A stretch of DNA of 64,000 bases from Methylobacterium sp. CB376 (GTDB lineage: Bacteria; Pseudomonadota; Alphaproteobacteria; Rhizobiales; Beijerinckiaceae): positions 2,046,001 through 2,110,000 of the forward strand of contig NZ_CP121648.1 in assembly GCF_029714205.1 (NCBI RefSeq), written 5' to 3'. The position numbers were made by a program, and so were the translations under genes. Under the pieces are notes generated by a model. It was not told the origin of the DNA. It searched no databases and saw nothing but the letters and a program-made list of their open reading frames with translations. Below are positions 7,653 through 21,900 of this stretch, one piece after another (positions within the stretch are counted from its first letter, which is position 1; the number at the start of each line of letters is the position of its first letter).

Positions 7653-8645
7653 ATGGCGGTTCTGGTGACGGGCGGCGCCGGCTACATCGGCAGCCACATG
7701 GTTCTGGCGCTGCTCGATGCGGGCCAGGACGAGGTCGTGGTGCTCGATGACCTCTCGACCGGCTTCGCCTGGGCGCTGCCGCCGGAGGTGACCCTCGTGC
7801 GGGGCGACATGGGCGACCAAGCCCTGGTTGCCGAGACGATCCGTCGCCACCGGGTCGACGCGATCGCGCATTTCGCCGCCAAGATCGTGGTGCCCGACTC
7901 GGTCGCCGATCCGCTCGGCTACTACCTCAACAACACGGTGAAATCGCGGGCGCTGATCGAGACCGCTCTGCGCGAGGGCGTGCGCCACATCATCTTCTCC
8001 TCCACGGCCGCCGTGTACGGCGAGCCCCCCATCGTGCCGGTGCCCGAGGACCTGGTCACCAACCCGATCAACCCCTACGGCCGCTCGAAGCTGATGACCG
8101 AGTGGATGCTGGCGGACGTGGCCAGGGCGCACGGGCTCACCTACGTGGCCCTGCGCTACTTCAACGTGGCGGGGGCCGATCCGCGCGGCCGCTCGGGCCA
8201 GTCGACGCCGAACGCCACCCACCTGATCAAGGTCGCCACCCAGGCCGCGCTCGGGCGCCGCAGCCACCTCGAGGTGTTCGGCACCGACTACCCGACGCCG
8301 GACGGCTCCTGCCTGCGGGACTACATCCAGGTGTCGGACCTCGCGGACGCGCATCTCGTGGCGCTGAACCACCTGCGCGGCGGCGGCGAGAGCCTGACCC
8401 TGAATTGCGGCTACGGGCGGGGCTACTCCGTCCTGGAGGTGATCCAGGTGGTCAAGGAGGTGTCGGGCAAGGATTTCGAGGTGCGGCTGTCGCCGCGCCG
8501 GCCGGGCGACCCCTCGCAGATCATCGCGGCGGCCGACCGCATCCGCGCGCGCCTCGGCTGGCAGCCCAAGCACGACGACCTGCGCGAGATCGTGTCGCAG
8601 GCCCTGGCCTGGGAAGAGGCGCTGGCGCGGCGCAACCAGTCCTGA
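7653..8645 (+). CDS. galE: UDP-glucose 4-epimerase
   Basis: A 330-residue extended SDR that interconverts UDP-glucose and UDP-galactose using tightly bound NAD. The start at 7653 gives the expected N-terminus (VLVTGGAGYIGSHM) after a GGGGAGAG ribosome site; an in-frame extension to 7593 looks untranslated. Catalytic Ser-Thr (SSTAAVYGE) and YxxxK (YGRSKLM) are present, as is the nucleotide-sugar motif RYFNVAGADP. It lies divergent from galU, and the next gene (lytic transglycosylase) starts 4 bp after its stop, so both are probably co-transcribed. Confidence 0.97.
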   Translation: MAVLVTGGAGYIGSHMVLALLDAGQDEVVVLDDLSTGFAWALPPEVTLVRGDMGDQALVAETIRRHRVDAIAHFAAKIVVPDSVADPLGYYLNNTVKSRALIETALREGVRHIIFSSTAAVYGEPPIVPVPEDLVTNPINPYGRSKLMTEWMLADVARAHGLTYVALRYFNVAGADPRGRSGQSTPNATHLIKVATQAALGRRSHLEVFGTDYPTPDGSCLRDYIQVSDLADAHLVALNHLRGGGESLTLNCGYGRGYSVLEVIQVVKEVSGKDFEVRLSPRRPGDPSQIIAAADRIRARLGWQPKHDDLREIVSQALAWEEALARRNQS

Positions 8646-8649
8646 CCCG

Positions 8650-9825
8650 ATGCGGCGCGCGCTCCCGGCGGCCCTCGCCCTCCTCCTCGGCCTCGCTGCC
8701 GCCCGGGCCGAGGACGGGTTCCGCGGCTTCATCGAGGGACTTCGGCCCCTCGCGACCGCCCGGGGCGTCGCGCGCGAGACCTTCGACGCCGCCTTCCGGG
8801 AGGTGACGGCGCCGGATCCGGCGGTGCTCGCGCGCCTGCGGCGCCAGGGCGAGTTCAGCCGCCCGGTCTGGGAGTACCTCGCCGGATCCGTCTCGACCGC
8901 GCGCGTGGCGCGCGGCCGGGCCGAGGCGGCGCGGCGGGCCGAGCTCCTCGCCGGCCTGGAGGCGCGCTACGGGGTGCCGGGGCCGGTCCTCCTCGCCGTC
9001 TGGGGCATGGAATCGGATTTCGGGACGGGGACGGGCAGCGTCCCGACGGTGCGCGCGCTCGCCACCCTGGCGCAGGCGGGGCATCGCGGCGACCTCTTCC
9101 GCGACGAGCTGCTGGCCGCCCTCGACATCCTGCAGCACCACGACGTCGGCCCCGAGGGGCTGAAGGGCTCCTGGGCGGGGGCGATGGGGCAGACGCAGTT
9201 CCTGCCCTCCGTGTACCTGCGGGCCGCGGTCGATTTCGACGGCGACGGGCGGCGGGACATCTGGAATTCGGCGCCGGACGCGCTCGCCTCGATCGCGAAC
9301 TTCCTGCGCCAGGCGGGCTGGCAGCCGGGGCTGCCCTGGGGGCTGGAGGTGCGGCTGCCCGCGGGCTTCGACCTGTCGCGCCACCGCGGTTCCCTGGCGG
9401 AGTTCGCCGCCCGCGGCGTGGCGCGCGCGGACGGGGCGGCGCTGCCGGCCGCCGGCGAGGCGAGCCTGTTCCTGCCCGGCGGCCTCGGCGGGCCGGCCTT
9501 CCTGATCACCGTCAATTTCGAGGCGTTCCGCGCCTACAACACCTCGGACGCCTACGCGCTGGCGGTCGGCCACCTCGCCGACCGCATCGCCGGCGGGGGG
9601 CCGCTCGCGGCGCCCTGGCCGATCCGGGCGCCGCGCCTCGACGCGGCCGGCCTCGCGGCGCTCCAGCGGGGGCTCGCCGCGCGCGACCTCTACGCGGGTC
9701 CCCTCGACGGGCGGGCCGGGCCGAAGCTGCGCGAGGCCGTGCGCCGCTACCAGACCGCCGCCGGGCTCCCGGCGGACGGCTACGCCACGCCCGCCCTGCT
9801 CGACCACCTGCGGCGCGCGCCCTGA
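8650..9825 (+). CDS. Lytic murein transglycosylase, MltB/SltB type, with peptidoglycan-binding domain
   Basis: A 391-residue periplasmic enzyme that cleaves glycan strands of murein to 1,6-anhydro ends. The signal peptide is MRRALPAALALLLGLAAARAE. Residues about 25-305 form the SLT_2/MltB domain, with the catalytic Glu in WGMESDFGTGTG and the conserved GSWAGAMGQTQFLPS. Residues about 325-388 form a PG_binding_1 domain (LQRGLAARDLYAGPLDGRAG ... YQTAAGLPADGYA). There is no lipobox, so it should be soluble. It starts 4 bp after galE, consistent with an envelope-biogenesis operon. Confidence 0.94.
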   Translation: MRRALPAALALLLGLAAARAEDGFRGFIEGLRPLATARGVARETFDAAFREVTAPDPAVLARLRRQGEFSRPVWEYLAGSVSTARVARGRAEAARRAELLAGLEARYGVPGPVLLAVWGMESDFGTGTGSVPTVRALATLAQAGHRGDLFRDELLAALDILQHHDVGPEGLKGSWAGAMGQTQFLPSVYLRAAVDFDGDGRRDIWNSAPDALASIANFLRQAGWQPGLPWGLEVRLPAGFDLSRHRGSLAEFAARGVARADGAALPAAGEASLFLPGGLGGPAFLITVNFEAFRAYNTSDAYALAVGHLADRIAGGGPLAAPWPIRAPRLDAAGLAALQRGLAARDLYAGPLDGRAGPKLREAVRRYQTAAGLPADGYATPALLDHLRRAP

Positions 9826-9924
9826 CCCGGGCGCCCGTGCGGGCCCGGTCCGGCGGGTGCCAGTCCGGCCCTCATGCGTTATCGTGCGCGCTCACCGGTC
9901 GAGCGAGGCGGAGATGGTCGGCGC

Positions 9925-11370
9925 ATGAGGTGGCGGAGGATCGCGGAACTCGGACTGCGCGGCCTCGTCTGCGGCGGGCTGCTCGCGGGCGCCGGTCCGG
10001 CCCGCGCGCAATGGTGGGGCGGCGACGAGGGCTACCCGCGCCAGGATCCTTACGGCGCCCGCTCCCGCGGCTACGACGACGGCTACGGGGGACGGCAGGG
10101 CTATGCGCGGCGCCCGCCCGCGCCGGCGCCGCAGCCGCAGCCGCAGCGCTACCGCTGGCCCTGGGAGGACGACCCGGCCCCGCAGGCCGCCCCGCCGCCG
10201 CCGCCCGCGCAGGGCGGCTATTACGGCGGTTACCGCACCCCGCGGCCGCGCTTGCGCGAGGCGCCCCGCGACGTGCGCGAGGCCCCGCGCGAGGCCCGTC
10301 GCAGCCGCGAGGGGCGCTCGGTCCAGCGGCCGAAACCCCGGCCCGCGCCGGTCGTGGCGGCGGCGCCCGCCCCGAAGCCCAAGACCAACCCGTCGGTGCA
10401 GATCGCGGTCTTCGGCGATTCCCTCGCCGACCTGCTCGGCAAGGGGCTGGAGGCGGCCTACGAGGCGAATCCCGACATCCTGGTGATCCGCAAGGCCAGG
10501 GGCGACAGTGGTCTCGTGCGCAAGGACGTGGTCGATTGGCCGAAGGCCGCCGAGGATTACCTCAAGGCCAACCCGAAGCTGACCTACGCGGTCGTCATGG
10601 TGGGCGCCAACGACCGCCAGTCCCTGCGCGACGGCGACGCCACGGTCGATCCGCTGAGCGATCGCTGGAGGGCGGTCTACCGCGACCGGGTCGACGCGCT
10701 GCTCAAGGTCTTCAGCGACGCCAAGGTGCCGGTGATCTGGGTCGGCGAGCCGCCGATGAAGAACGAGGGCCTGTCGGCCGACCTGATCTCCATCAACGAG
10801 ATCGACCGCGACCGGGTGCAGCGGGCGGGCGGGGTCTACGTGGACATCTGGCCGGCCTTCGTGGACGACCAGAACCGCTACGCCGCGAGCGGGCCGGACC
10901 TGGAGGGCCAGACCGCGAAGCTGCGCACCGCGGACGGCGTGCACTTCACCCAGGCCGGCGCCCGCAAGGCGGCCCATTTCGCCGACGTCGAGATCAAGCG
11001 GCTGATGGAGCAGCGGGGCGGCGCCCCGAGCGTGCCGGACGCGGTCGCGGCCGCCCCCGCACCGGCTCCGGCGCCCGCCGACCCGGCGGCGGCGCGCCTC
11101 GACGACGACGCGGCGATCGACCGGCTGCTGACCGCGATGCTGCCGAGCCTGCCCGAGCCGCCGGGCATCCCGGCCCTGCCGGTCAAGCCGCCGGCCGGGC
11201 CGGTGGTCCCGCTCACCCGCAACGAGGTCTCGCCGGGCGGGCAGCTCGTCAGCGGGCGCCCGCGGATCGAGGGCGAGGCCGGCTACACGGTGGAACGCGC
11301 GCTCACCCGGGGCGCCCCGCCGAGCCCGCAGCCGGGGCGGGCCGACGATTTCCGCTGGCCGCGCAGCTGA
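9925..11370 (+). CDS. DUF459/SGNH-hydrolase exported protein
   Basis: The 481-residue product begins at 9925 with a signal sequence (RIAELGLRGLVCGGLLAGAGPARAQ). An Arg/Pro/Tyr-rich linker follows to about residue 150. The SGNH domain spans roughly 155-375: block I GDSLADLL, block III GAND, and block V DGVHFTQAGA supply the Ser, Asn, and Asp-His expected of SGNH esterases. The C-terminus is proline-rich. The family is common in Hyphomicrobiales; its substrate is unknown, though periplasmic polysaccharide O-acyl groups are a fair guess given the neighbouring envelope genes. An alternative start lies at 9874. Confidence 0.85.
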   Translation: MRWRRIAELGLRGLVCGGLLAGAGPARAQWWGGDEGYPRQDPYGARSRGYDDGYGGRQGYARRPPAPAPQPQPQRYRWPWEDDPAPQAAPPPPPAQGGYYGGYRTPRPRLREAPRDVREAPREARRSREGRSVQRPKPRPAPVVAAAPAPKPKTNPSVQIAVFGDSLADLLGKGLEAAYEANPDILVIRKARGDSGLVRKDVVDWPKAAEDYLKANPKLTYAVVMVGANDRQSLRDGDATVDPLSDRWRAVYRDRVDALLKVFSDAKVPVIWVGEPPMKNEGLSADLISINEIDRDRVQRAGGVYVDIWPAFVDDQNRYAASGPDLEGQTAKLRTADGVHFTQAGARKAAHFADVEIKRLMEQRGGAPSVPDAVAAAPAPAPAPADPAAARLDDDAAIDRLLTAMLPSLPEPPGIPALPVKPPAGPVVPLTRNEVSPGGQLVSGRPRIEGEAGYTVERALTRGAPPSPQPGRADDFRWPRS

Positions 11371-11448
11371 GGACCGCCCCGGCGGAATCGCCCGCGCGCT
11401 CCCGCGGGCGCCGGCGCGCTCCCGCGGGGCCCGGTGCGGCCCGCGTCA

Positions 11449-11565
11449 TACGACATCCGGTTGAGTGCTTCGCTATGCGGATGTCGGCTTCGCTCAGGCG
11501 CCGCGCTCAGGCGCCGCGCAGGCGCGTGATCCGGGATCCGCTTCGATCAAGCCGATCCCGGATCA
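11449..11565. repeat. Composite dispersed repeat between convergent genes
   Basis: Two element types sit side by side. At about 11449-11520 is the family with TATGCGGATGTCGGCTTCGC, also found near 56200. At 11527-11565 is a 39-bp palindrome beginning TGATCCGGGATCCGCTT and ending with its near complement, also at 15402 and 53072. The last three bases provide the stop codon of the hybrid kinase on the minus strand. The gap lies between converging genes, so a bidirectional terminator role is plausible. Confidence 0.85.
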
Positions 11566-14388
11566 GGGCGTCGCCAGCTGGGCGAGGCGCGCGGCGAGTT
11601 CGTTCTTGCGGAACGGCTTGGTGAGCCGCGGCAGGTCGGCCGCGACGCCGTCGCTCTCCGCGTAGCCCGAGACCAGGAGCACGGGCAGGCCAGGCCTCGC
11701 GTGCCGGAGCGCCCGGGCGAGTTCGGTCCCGGTGATGCCCGGCATCAGGTGGTCGGTCACGAGCAGGTCGAAGCGCTCGCCGCCGCGGACGAGGCGCATC
11801 GCCTCCTCGCCCGATGCGGCCTCGATCACCGCGTAGCCGAGGTCGCCCAGCATGTCCGCCGTGCTCATGCGCACGAGGTCCTCGTCGTCGACCAGGAGCG
11901 CGGTCCCGCGCGGGGACGCCGCCGCGGAAGGCTGCGGCGCGGGCTCGGCCAGGTCCGGGGCCGCGTCGCTCCGCGGCAGCCAGAGCTCGACATTGGTGCC
12001 GAGCCCCGGCCGGCTCTGGATGGTGAGCGCGCCGCTGAGCTGGGAGGCGAGGCCGTGCACCATCGAGAGGCCGAGCCCCGTGCCCTTGCCAACGCCCTTG
12101 GTGGAGAAGAAGGGCTCGACCGCCCGCGCGAGCGTCGCCTCGTCCATGCCGGTCCCGCTGTCGGCGACCGACAGGCGGATGTAGGGGCCCGGCCGGAGCG
12201 TGGTGCGGTGACCGGGCCCGACCGTCTCCGCGCGGGCCGAGATCCGCAGCGTGCCGCCCTCCGGCATGGCGTCCCGCGCGTTCACGCAGAGGTTCAGGAG
12301 CGCCATCTCGATCTGGTTCGGGTCGGCCTTCGCGGGCGGCAGGGCGTCGGGCGCGTCGACGGCGACCCTGATCTGCGGGCCCATCGTGCTCGCCACGAGG
12401 TCGCCCATCCCGGTCACCAGCTTGGCGACGTCGACGGGGATCGGCTGCAGCGGCTGCCGCCGCGCGAAGGCGAGGAGCCGCTGCACCAGCGTCTTCGCCC
12501 GCTCGGCCGACTGCATGGCGCCCGCGATGAGGCGCTGCTCCCGTTCGCCGCCCAGGCCCCTGCGCTGGAGCATGTCGAGGGAGCCGACGATCGGGGTGAG
12601 GAGGTTGTTGAAGTCGTGCGCGACGCCGCCGGTGAGCTGGCCCATCGCCTCCATCTTCTGCGACTGGCGCAGCGCCTCCTGTGCGGCCTCCAGCTCGGCC
12701 CGGCGCTCCTTCTCCTCGGTGACGTCGCGGGTGACCGAGTAGAGCTTGCCGCCCTCCGGCACGGCCACCCAGGACAGCCAGCGCCAGCCGCCGTCCCGGG
12801 TGCGGTAGCGGTTCTCGAAGTGCAGGACGGGGCTGCCCTGCCGGATGGCGTCGAAGGCCGCGAGGCTCGCGCCGACATCGTCCGGGTGCACGAGTTCGGC
12901 GTAGGGCCGTCCCTCGATCTCGCTCGTCGGCCAGCCGAGCGCCGCCGTCCAGGCCGGGTTGGCCGCGGCGAAGGCCGCCGTGTCAATGTCGATGACCGAG
13001 AGCAGGTCGAGGCTGAGCTGCCAGATCAGGCCGCGCTCGCGGGTGCGCGCGACCACCTCCCGCTCGAGGTCGGCGTTGAGCGCCAGCAGCGCCTCCTCGG
13101 CGAGCTTGCGGTCGTGGATGTCGACCGAGGCCCCGAACCAGCGCACCACCTCGCCGGTGACCGGATCGCGGGAGGGCTCGGCGCGGACCAGGAACCAGCG
13201 GTAGGTCCCGGCGGCCGAGCGGATGCGGTGCTCGACCAGGAAGGTGCCGCCCGATCGCCTGGCCTCGCCGAAGGCCGCCATCGTGGCCTGCGCGTCGTCC
13301 GGGTGGACGTGGGCGGCGGCCACCGCGGCGGCCGTCGTCGGCGCGTAGGGCGCGCCCGTATAGGCCGTCCACTGCCTGTTGAAGAACTCGGTGCGGCCCT
13401 CGGCATCGGTGATCCAGACGATCTGGGGCACGGCGTCCGCCATTTGCCGGAAGCGCGCCTCGCTCTCGCGCACGCGCTCCTCCGCCTCCCTCGTCGCTGT
13501 CACGTCCCGGGACACCGCGAGGAGCTTCTCCGGCCGGTCGTCGGGCCCGTCGATCGAGGTGACGATCACGTCCCACCACCGCGGCGTGCCCCTGGCGGTG
13601 GTGGCGAGGCCCTGGAAGCGGCCCGTGCCGCCGCGCCGGGCCTCCCGGATCGCCGCACGGGCCTGGTCGCGCCCCTCGCCCTGCCAGAAATCGGGCCAGT
13701 GGGCGCCGCGGATCAGGCCGAAATCCTCGACCGCCATCGCGCACATGCCGCCCTCGCTCATGAATTCGAGGCGGCCGTCGAGGCTGAGCACCTTGATGCA
13801 ATCGGCCGAGCTCGCGAGGATGCGGCGGTTGAACTCCTCGCTGGCGCGCAGCCGCTCCTCCGCCAGCACCTGGCCGGTCGTCTCCGTGCAGGCGCAGAAC
13901 ATGCCCACGACCGCGCCCTCGTCGTCGCGCAGGGGCGAGTACGAGAAGGTGAACCAAGTCTGCTCGTCGTGGCCGCGCCGGTTCATGACCAGCGGCAGGT
14001 TCTCGGACCAGGTCGCCTCGCCGGCGAGCGCCGCCGCGATCAGGGGTTCGATCTCGGCCCAGATCTCCGTCCAGATGTCGCGGAAGCGGCGACCGAGCGC
14101 GGCCGGGTGCTTGTCGCCGAGGATCTCCGCGTAGGCGTCGTTGTAGAGGAAGCCGAGGTCCGGCCCGAAGGCGACGAACATCGGGAAGCGCGAGCCGAGC
14201 ATCAGGCCGACCGCCGACCTCAGGCATTGCGGCCAGGTCGAGGGCTCGCCGAGCACCGATCCCGACCAGGGCCGGGCGCGCATCGCGGCGCCCATCACGC
14301 CGCCGCCGGTCAAGAAGGCGGGGGCGTCCCCGTCCCGCCCAGGCATCCCCCTCCGCACGGCCCCCTCCGCCCCAGGCCCCGCCGCCAT
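11563..14388 (-). CDS. Multi-PAS hybrid histidine kinase with C-terminal receiver
   Basis: A 941-residue soluble hybrid kinase (numbering from the 14388 start). Four PAS/PAC-type sensor regions occupy about 38-170, 180-300, 310-425 and 455-560. The HisKA helix has the phospho-acceptor His591 in GGVAHDFNNLL. The HATPase has N (LCVNARDAMP), G1 (DSGTGMD) and G2 (GKGTGLGLSMV) boxes. The receiver at about 826-938 has the acidic pair VDDED and acceptor Asp879 (VTDHLMPG). No transmembrane segment is visible, so it senses a cytoplasmic signal. The start is uncertain: no good ribosome site is seen, and downstream Met codons (for example MPGRDGDAP) are possible. The paralogue at 41760 has the same core. 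Confidence 0.93.
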   Translation of the reverse strand: MAAGPGAEGAVRRGMPGRDGDAPAFLTGGGVMGAAMRARPWSGSVLGEPSTWPQCLRSAVGLMLGSRFPMFVAFGPDLGFLYNDAYAEILGDKHPAALGRRFRDIWTEIWAEIEPLIAAALAGEATWSENLPLVMNRRGHDEQTWFTFSYSPLRDDEGAVVGMFCACTETTGQVLAEERLRASEEFNRRILASSADCIKVLSLDGRLEFMSEGGMCAMAVEDFGLIRGAHWPDFWQGEGRDQARAAIREARRGGTGRFQGLATTARGTPRWWDVIVTSIDGPDDRPEKLLAVSRDVTATREAEERVRESEARFRQMADAVPQIVWITDAEGRTEFFNRQWTAYTGAPYAPTTAAAVAAAHVHPDDAQATMAAFGEARRSGGTFLVEHRIRSAAGTYRWFLVRAEPSRDPVTGEVVRWFGASVDIHDRKLAEEALLALNADLEREVVARTRERGLIWQLSLDLLSVIDIDTAAFAAANPAWTAALGWPTSEIEGRPYAELVHPDDVGASLAAFDAIRQGSPVLHFENRYRTRDGGWRWLSWVAVPEGGKLYSVTRDVTEEKERRAELEAAQEALRQSQKMEAMGQLTGGVAHDFNNLLTPIVGSLDMLQRRGLGGEREQRLIAGAMQSAERAKTLVQRLLAFARRQPLQPIPVDVAKLVTGMGDLVASTMGPQIRVAVDAPDALPPAKADPNQIEMALLNLCVNARDAMPEGGTLRISARAETVGPGHRTTLRPGPYIRLSVADSGTGMDEATLARAVEPFFSTKGVGKGTGLGLSMVHGLASQLSGALTIQSRPGLGTNVELWLPRSDAAPDLAEPAPQPSAAASPRGTALLVDDEDLVRMSTADMLGDLGYAVIEAASGEEAMRLVRGGERFDLLVTDHLMPGITGTELARALRHARPGLPVLLVSGYAESDGVAADLPRLTKPFRKNELAARLAQLATP

Positions 14389-14663
14389 GCTGACAGGCGT
14401 CGCGCTGGTCCCCGGGGGAGATCTTGGGCGCTCGCCGGCCTCATCAAGGTCCGGCCCTCCCGGGCGTCCCGCACCCCGCCCGGCACGCCCCGCGAATGCG
14501 CGGATCGTGCTCGCGTCCCCGGACAAGCCCGGTCGGAGACCCGCGCTTCCCCCTCGCGAGGCAATCCCAAGTTGCCCATTCGCGGCAACTCGCCTACGGC
14601 CGCAGCGATGCGCTCCTCTCCCGAGGCGTGGACGGCCCCGCGCGATCCCGGCATCGGCACGGC

Positions 14664-15404
14664 ATGAACGGGCACGGCACGGGCGGGCAGGACACCGGCG
14701 GGCAGGACACGGGCGGGCACGGCATGGGCGACCTCTCGGTTCTCGACTTCGCGGCGCTCGCGGCCTTCCTCTGCGCCTGGGTCGGTTACGGCCTCGCCCT
14801 GGAGCGCGTCGGCGGCACCCGCACCAGCCTCAACCGGATGATGAACCGCTACCGCCACGCCTGGGCCGAGCAGATCGCCACGCGCGAGATCCGGGTGGTC
14901 GACACCACCATCAACGCCTCGCTGCAGAACGGCACCGCCTTCTTCGCCTCGACCTCGCTGATCGCGCTCGGCAGCGTCCTCACCCTGACGCGCTCGACGG
15001 ACGAGGTGCTGACCCTGTTCTCGACCCTGCCCTTCGGCATGCAGACCACCCGCGCCACCTGGGAGATCAAGGTGACGGGGCTGGCGCTGATCTTCGCCTA
15101 CGCGTTCTTCAAGTTCGCCTGGGCCTACCGGCTGTTCAACTACGGGGCCATACTGATCGGCGCGGTGCCGCCGCGGGGCGGCGACCCGGACGCGATCCGC
15201 CGGGCCGTCCGACGGGTGGCGCGCATGAACGTGGTCGCGGGCAAGCACTTCAACCGGGGCATGTACGCGTTCTTCTTCGCGCTGGCCTATCTCGGCTGGT
15301 TCGTCGGCCCCTCCGTGCTGCTCATGACGACCGCGGGCGTGCTCATCGTGATGTGGCGGCGCCAGTTCAGCTCGAGCGCCCGCGATTCCCTGTCGGACGT
15401 CTGA
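14664..15404 (+). CDS. DUF599 family membrane protein
   Basis: A protein of 246 residues from ATG 14664, or 226 from ATG 14724. It has about four hydrophobic segments (LDFAALAAFLCAWVGYGLAL near the N-terminus, FFASTSLIALGSVLTL, ALIFAYAFFKFAWAYRL, FFFALAYLGWFVGPSVLLM) and the conserved block TTINASLQNGTAFFASTSL typical of DUF599. Function of the family is unknown. The 14664 start adds a run of GGQDT repeats (15-bp direct repeats at 14681-14721), which may be untranslated. The TGA stop at 15402-15404 is the first three bases of a palindromic repeat. Confidence 0.8.
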   Translation: MNGHGTGGQDTGGQDTGGHGMGDLSVLDFAALAAFLCAWVGYGLALERVGGTRTSLNRMMNRYRHAWAEQIATREIRVVDTTINASLQNGTAFFASTSLIALGSVLTLTRSTDEVLTLFSTLPFGMQTTRATWEIKVTGLALIFAYAFFKFAWAYRLFNYGAILIGAVPPRGGDPDAIRRAVRRVARMNVVAGKHFNRGMYAFFFALAYLGWFVGPSVLLMTTAGVLIVMWRRQFSSSARDSLSDV

Positions 15405-15440
15405 TCCGGGATCCGGTTGATCGAAGCGGATCCCGGATCG
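15402..15440. repeat. 39-bp palindromic repeat between DUF599 gene and gltD
   Basis: The arms TGATCCGGGATCCGGTT and its near-complement enclose a 5-base loop; one arm pair is mismatched and the last base differs from the 53072 copy. It begins exactly with the stop codon of the DUF599 gene and ends 18 bp before the stop of gltD on the other strand. A hairpin of this strength between convergent stops would serve both transcripts. Confidence 0.9.
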
Positions 15441-15458
15441 CGAGCCCGCGCCGGCGCC

Positions 15459-16889
15459 TCACAGCGGCAGCGTCGTCGCCCCCATCAGGGCCTCGTCGAT
15501 CGCCCGCGCGGCCTGCCGGCCCTCGCGGATCGCCCAGACCACCAGCGACTGGCCGCGGCGCATGTCGCCCGCCGCCCAGACCTTCTCGTTCGAGGTCCGG
15601 TAGCTGGTCTCGTCCGCCTGCACGTTGCCGCGGCGGTCGCGCGCGACGCCGGATTCCTCCAGCAGGCCCCGCGCCACCGGACCGGCGAAGCCGATCGCCA
15701 GGAAGACGAGGTCGGCCGGGAGCAGGAACTCGGTGCCGGTGATGGGCTGGCGCTTCTCGTCGACCCGGGCGCAGACCACGCCCTTGACCCTTCCCTTCTT
15801 GCCCTCGATGCGCAGGGTCGCGGCCTGGAACTCGCGCTCGGCGCCCTCGGCCTGGCTCGACGAGACCCGCAGCTTCGTCGCCCAGTAGGGCCACACGGCG
15901 AGCTTGTCCTCCTTCTCGGGCGGGCGGGGACGGATGTCGAGCTGGGTCACCGACAGGGCGCCCTGGCGGAAGGCGGTGCCGACGCAGTCGGAGGCGGTGT
16001 CGCCGCCGCCGATCACCACCACGTTCTTGCCCGCCGCCAGGATCGGCGCCTCGGCGGCCAGCGCCTCGTCCTCGGATCCGACCCGGCGGTTCGACTGCAC
16101 GAGGTAGGGCATCGCGTAGTGCACGCCTTCCAGGTCCTGACCCGGGAGCTGCGGGTTGCGCGGTTCCTCGGCCCCGCCGGCGAACAGCACCGCGTCGAAC
16201 TCGTTGTGCAGGCTCGCGAAGGAGCGCGTCACGCCGACATTCACGCCGTAGTGGAACTGCACGCCCTCGGCCTCCATCTGCCGCACCCGGCGGTCGATGT
16301 GGCGCTTCTCCATCTTGAAGTCGGGGATGCCGTAACGCAGCAGGCCGCCGGCCTTCGCCTCGCGCTCGAAGACGTGGACCTCGTGACCGACCCGGGCGAG
16401 CTGCTGGGCCGCCGCGAGGCCGGCCGGGCCCGAGCCGATGATCGCCACCCGCTTGCCCGTCCGCAGCTGCGGCGGCTCGGGCACGACCCAGCCCATGCTC
16501 CAGGCCTTGTCGGCGATCGCCTGCTCGATCGTCTTGATGGTGACCGGCTGGTCCTCAAGGTTGAGGGTGCAGGCCTCCTCGCACGGCGCCGGGCAGATGC
16601 GCCCGGTAAATTCCGGGAAGTTGTTCGTCGAGTGGAGGTTGCGCGACGCCTCCTCCCAGTCGGCGTTGTAGACGAGGTCGTTCCAGTCCGGGATCTGGTT
16701 GTGGACCGGGCAGCCCGTCGGACCGTGGCAGAACGGGATGCCGCAATCCATGCAGCGGGCCGCCTGCTTCTTCAGGTCGTGCTCGTCGAGCGGCAGGGTG
16801 AATTCGAGGAAGTGGCGCACGCGGTCGCCGGCGAGCTGGTACTTCTGCTCCTGGCGGTCGTATTCGAGGAAGCCTGTGACCTTGCCCAT
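15459..16889 (-). CDS. gltD: Glutamate synthase (NADPH) small subunit
   Basis: A 476-residue FAD/iron-sulfur protein that passes electrons from NADPH to the large subunit for glutamate synthesis from glutamine and 2-oxoglutarate. The N-terminal cysteines that bind 4Fe-4S clusters are seen in [20 protein letters not shown] and in [15 protein letters not shown]. The FAD loop is [17 protein letters not shown] and the NADP loop [16 protein letters not shown]; the C-terminal [16 protein letters not shown] is typical. Length is normal. gltB lies 316 bp upstream on the same strand, an unusually long gap for this pair. Confidence 0.98.
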   Translation of the reverse strand: MGKVTGFLEYDRQEQKYQLAGDRVRHFLEFTLPLDEHDLKKQAARCMDCGIPFCHGPTGCPVHNQIPDWNDLVYNADWEEASRNLHSTNNFPEFTGRICPAPCEEACTLNLEDQPVTIKTIEQAIADKAWSMGWVVPEPPQLRTGKRVAIIGSGPAGLAAAQQLARVGHEVHVFEREAKAGGLLRYGIPDFKMEKRHIDRRVRQMEAEGVQFHYGVNVGVTRSFASLHNEFDAVLFAGGAEEPRNPQLPGQDLEGVHYAMPYLVQSNRRVGSEDEALAAEAPILAAGKNVVVIGGGDTASDCVGTAFRQGALSVTQLDIRPRPPEKEDKLAVWPYWATKLRVSSSQAEGAEREFQAATLRIEGKKGRVKGVVCARVDEKRQPITGTEFLLPADLVFLAIGFAGPVARGLLEESGVARDRRGNVQADETSYRTSNEKVWAAGDMRRGQSLVVWAIREGRQAARAIDEALMGATTLPL

Positions 16890-17205
16890 CGGTAAACTCG
16901 GAGGAAAGAAGGGGAGAGGGCCGCGCGGCTCAGGCGAGCGCGGCGGCCGGTGAGAATGCACTTGGCGGGCCGGGGGCCCGGACGCGACGCCCGAGCCACC
17001 CGCGCGAGGCCGCGCCCGGGCCGGGACGGGGCCCGCCCGCGCGTCGCGCGGCCGGGATCTGGCCGCGGATCGGGTCGCCGAAGAGCTGCACCGAGAGCTG
17101 CACCGGATTCTTCCTCGGGAACCGGCCGGGGCCGGCAACGGGGTGGGTGCCGGCCGCGCGGCCCCGCCCGGGAGAGGGAGGCGCCGCGCGGCCGGCGAGG
17201 CCGGC
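16890..17205 (-). other. gltB-gltD intercistronic region
   Basis: These 316 bp hold no supportable gene. The part next to gltB (about 17119-17205) is made of GC-rich complementary blocks (several GGCCGG/CCGGCC groups) that could fold strongly in the mRNA and set the ratio of the two subunits, or protect the gltB end. No T-rich tail is seen, so it is not an obvious intrinsic terminator. Confidence 0.4.

Positions 17206-21900
<4,695 letters not shown>

Noticed and set aside
11701..14667. Open frame of 988 codons opposite the first hybrid kinase
   Set aside because: Shadow frame of a fully recognisable kinase.
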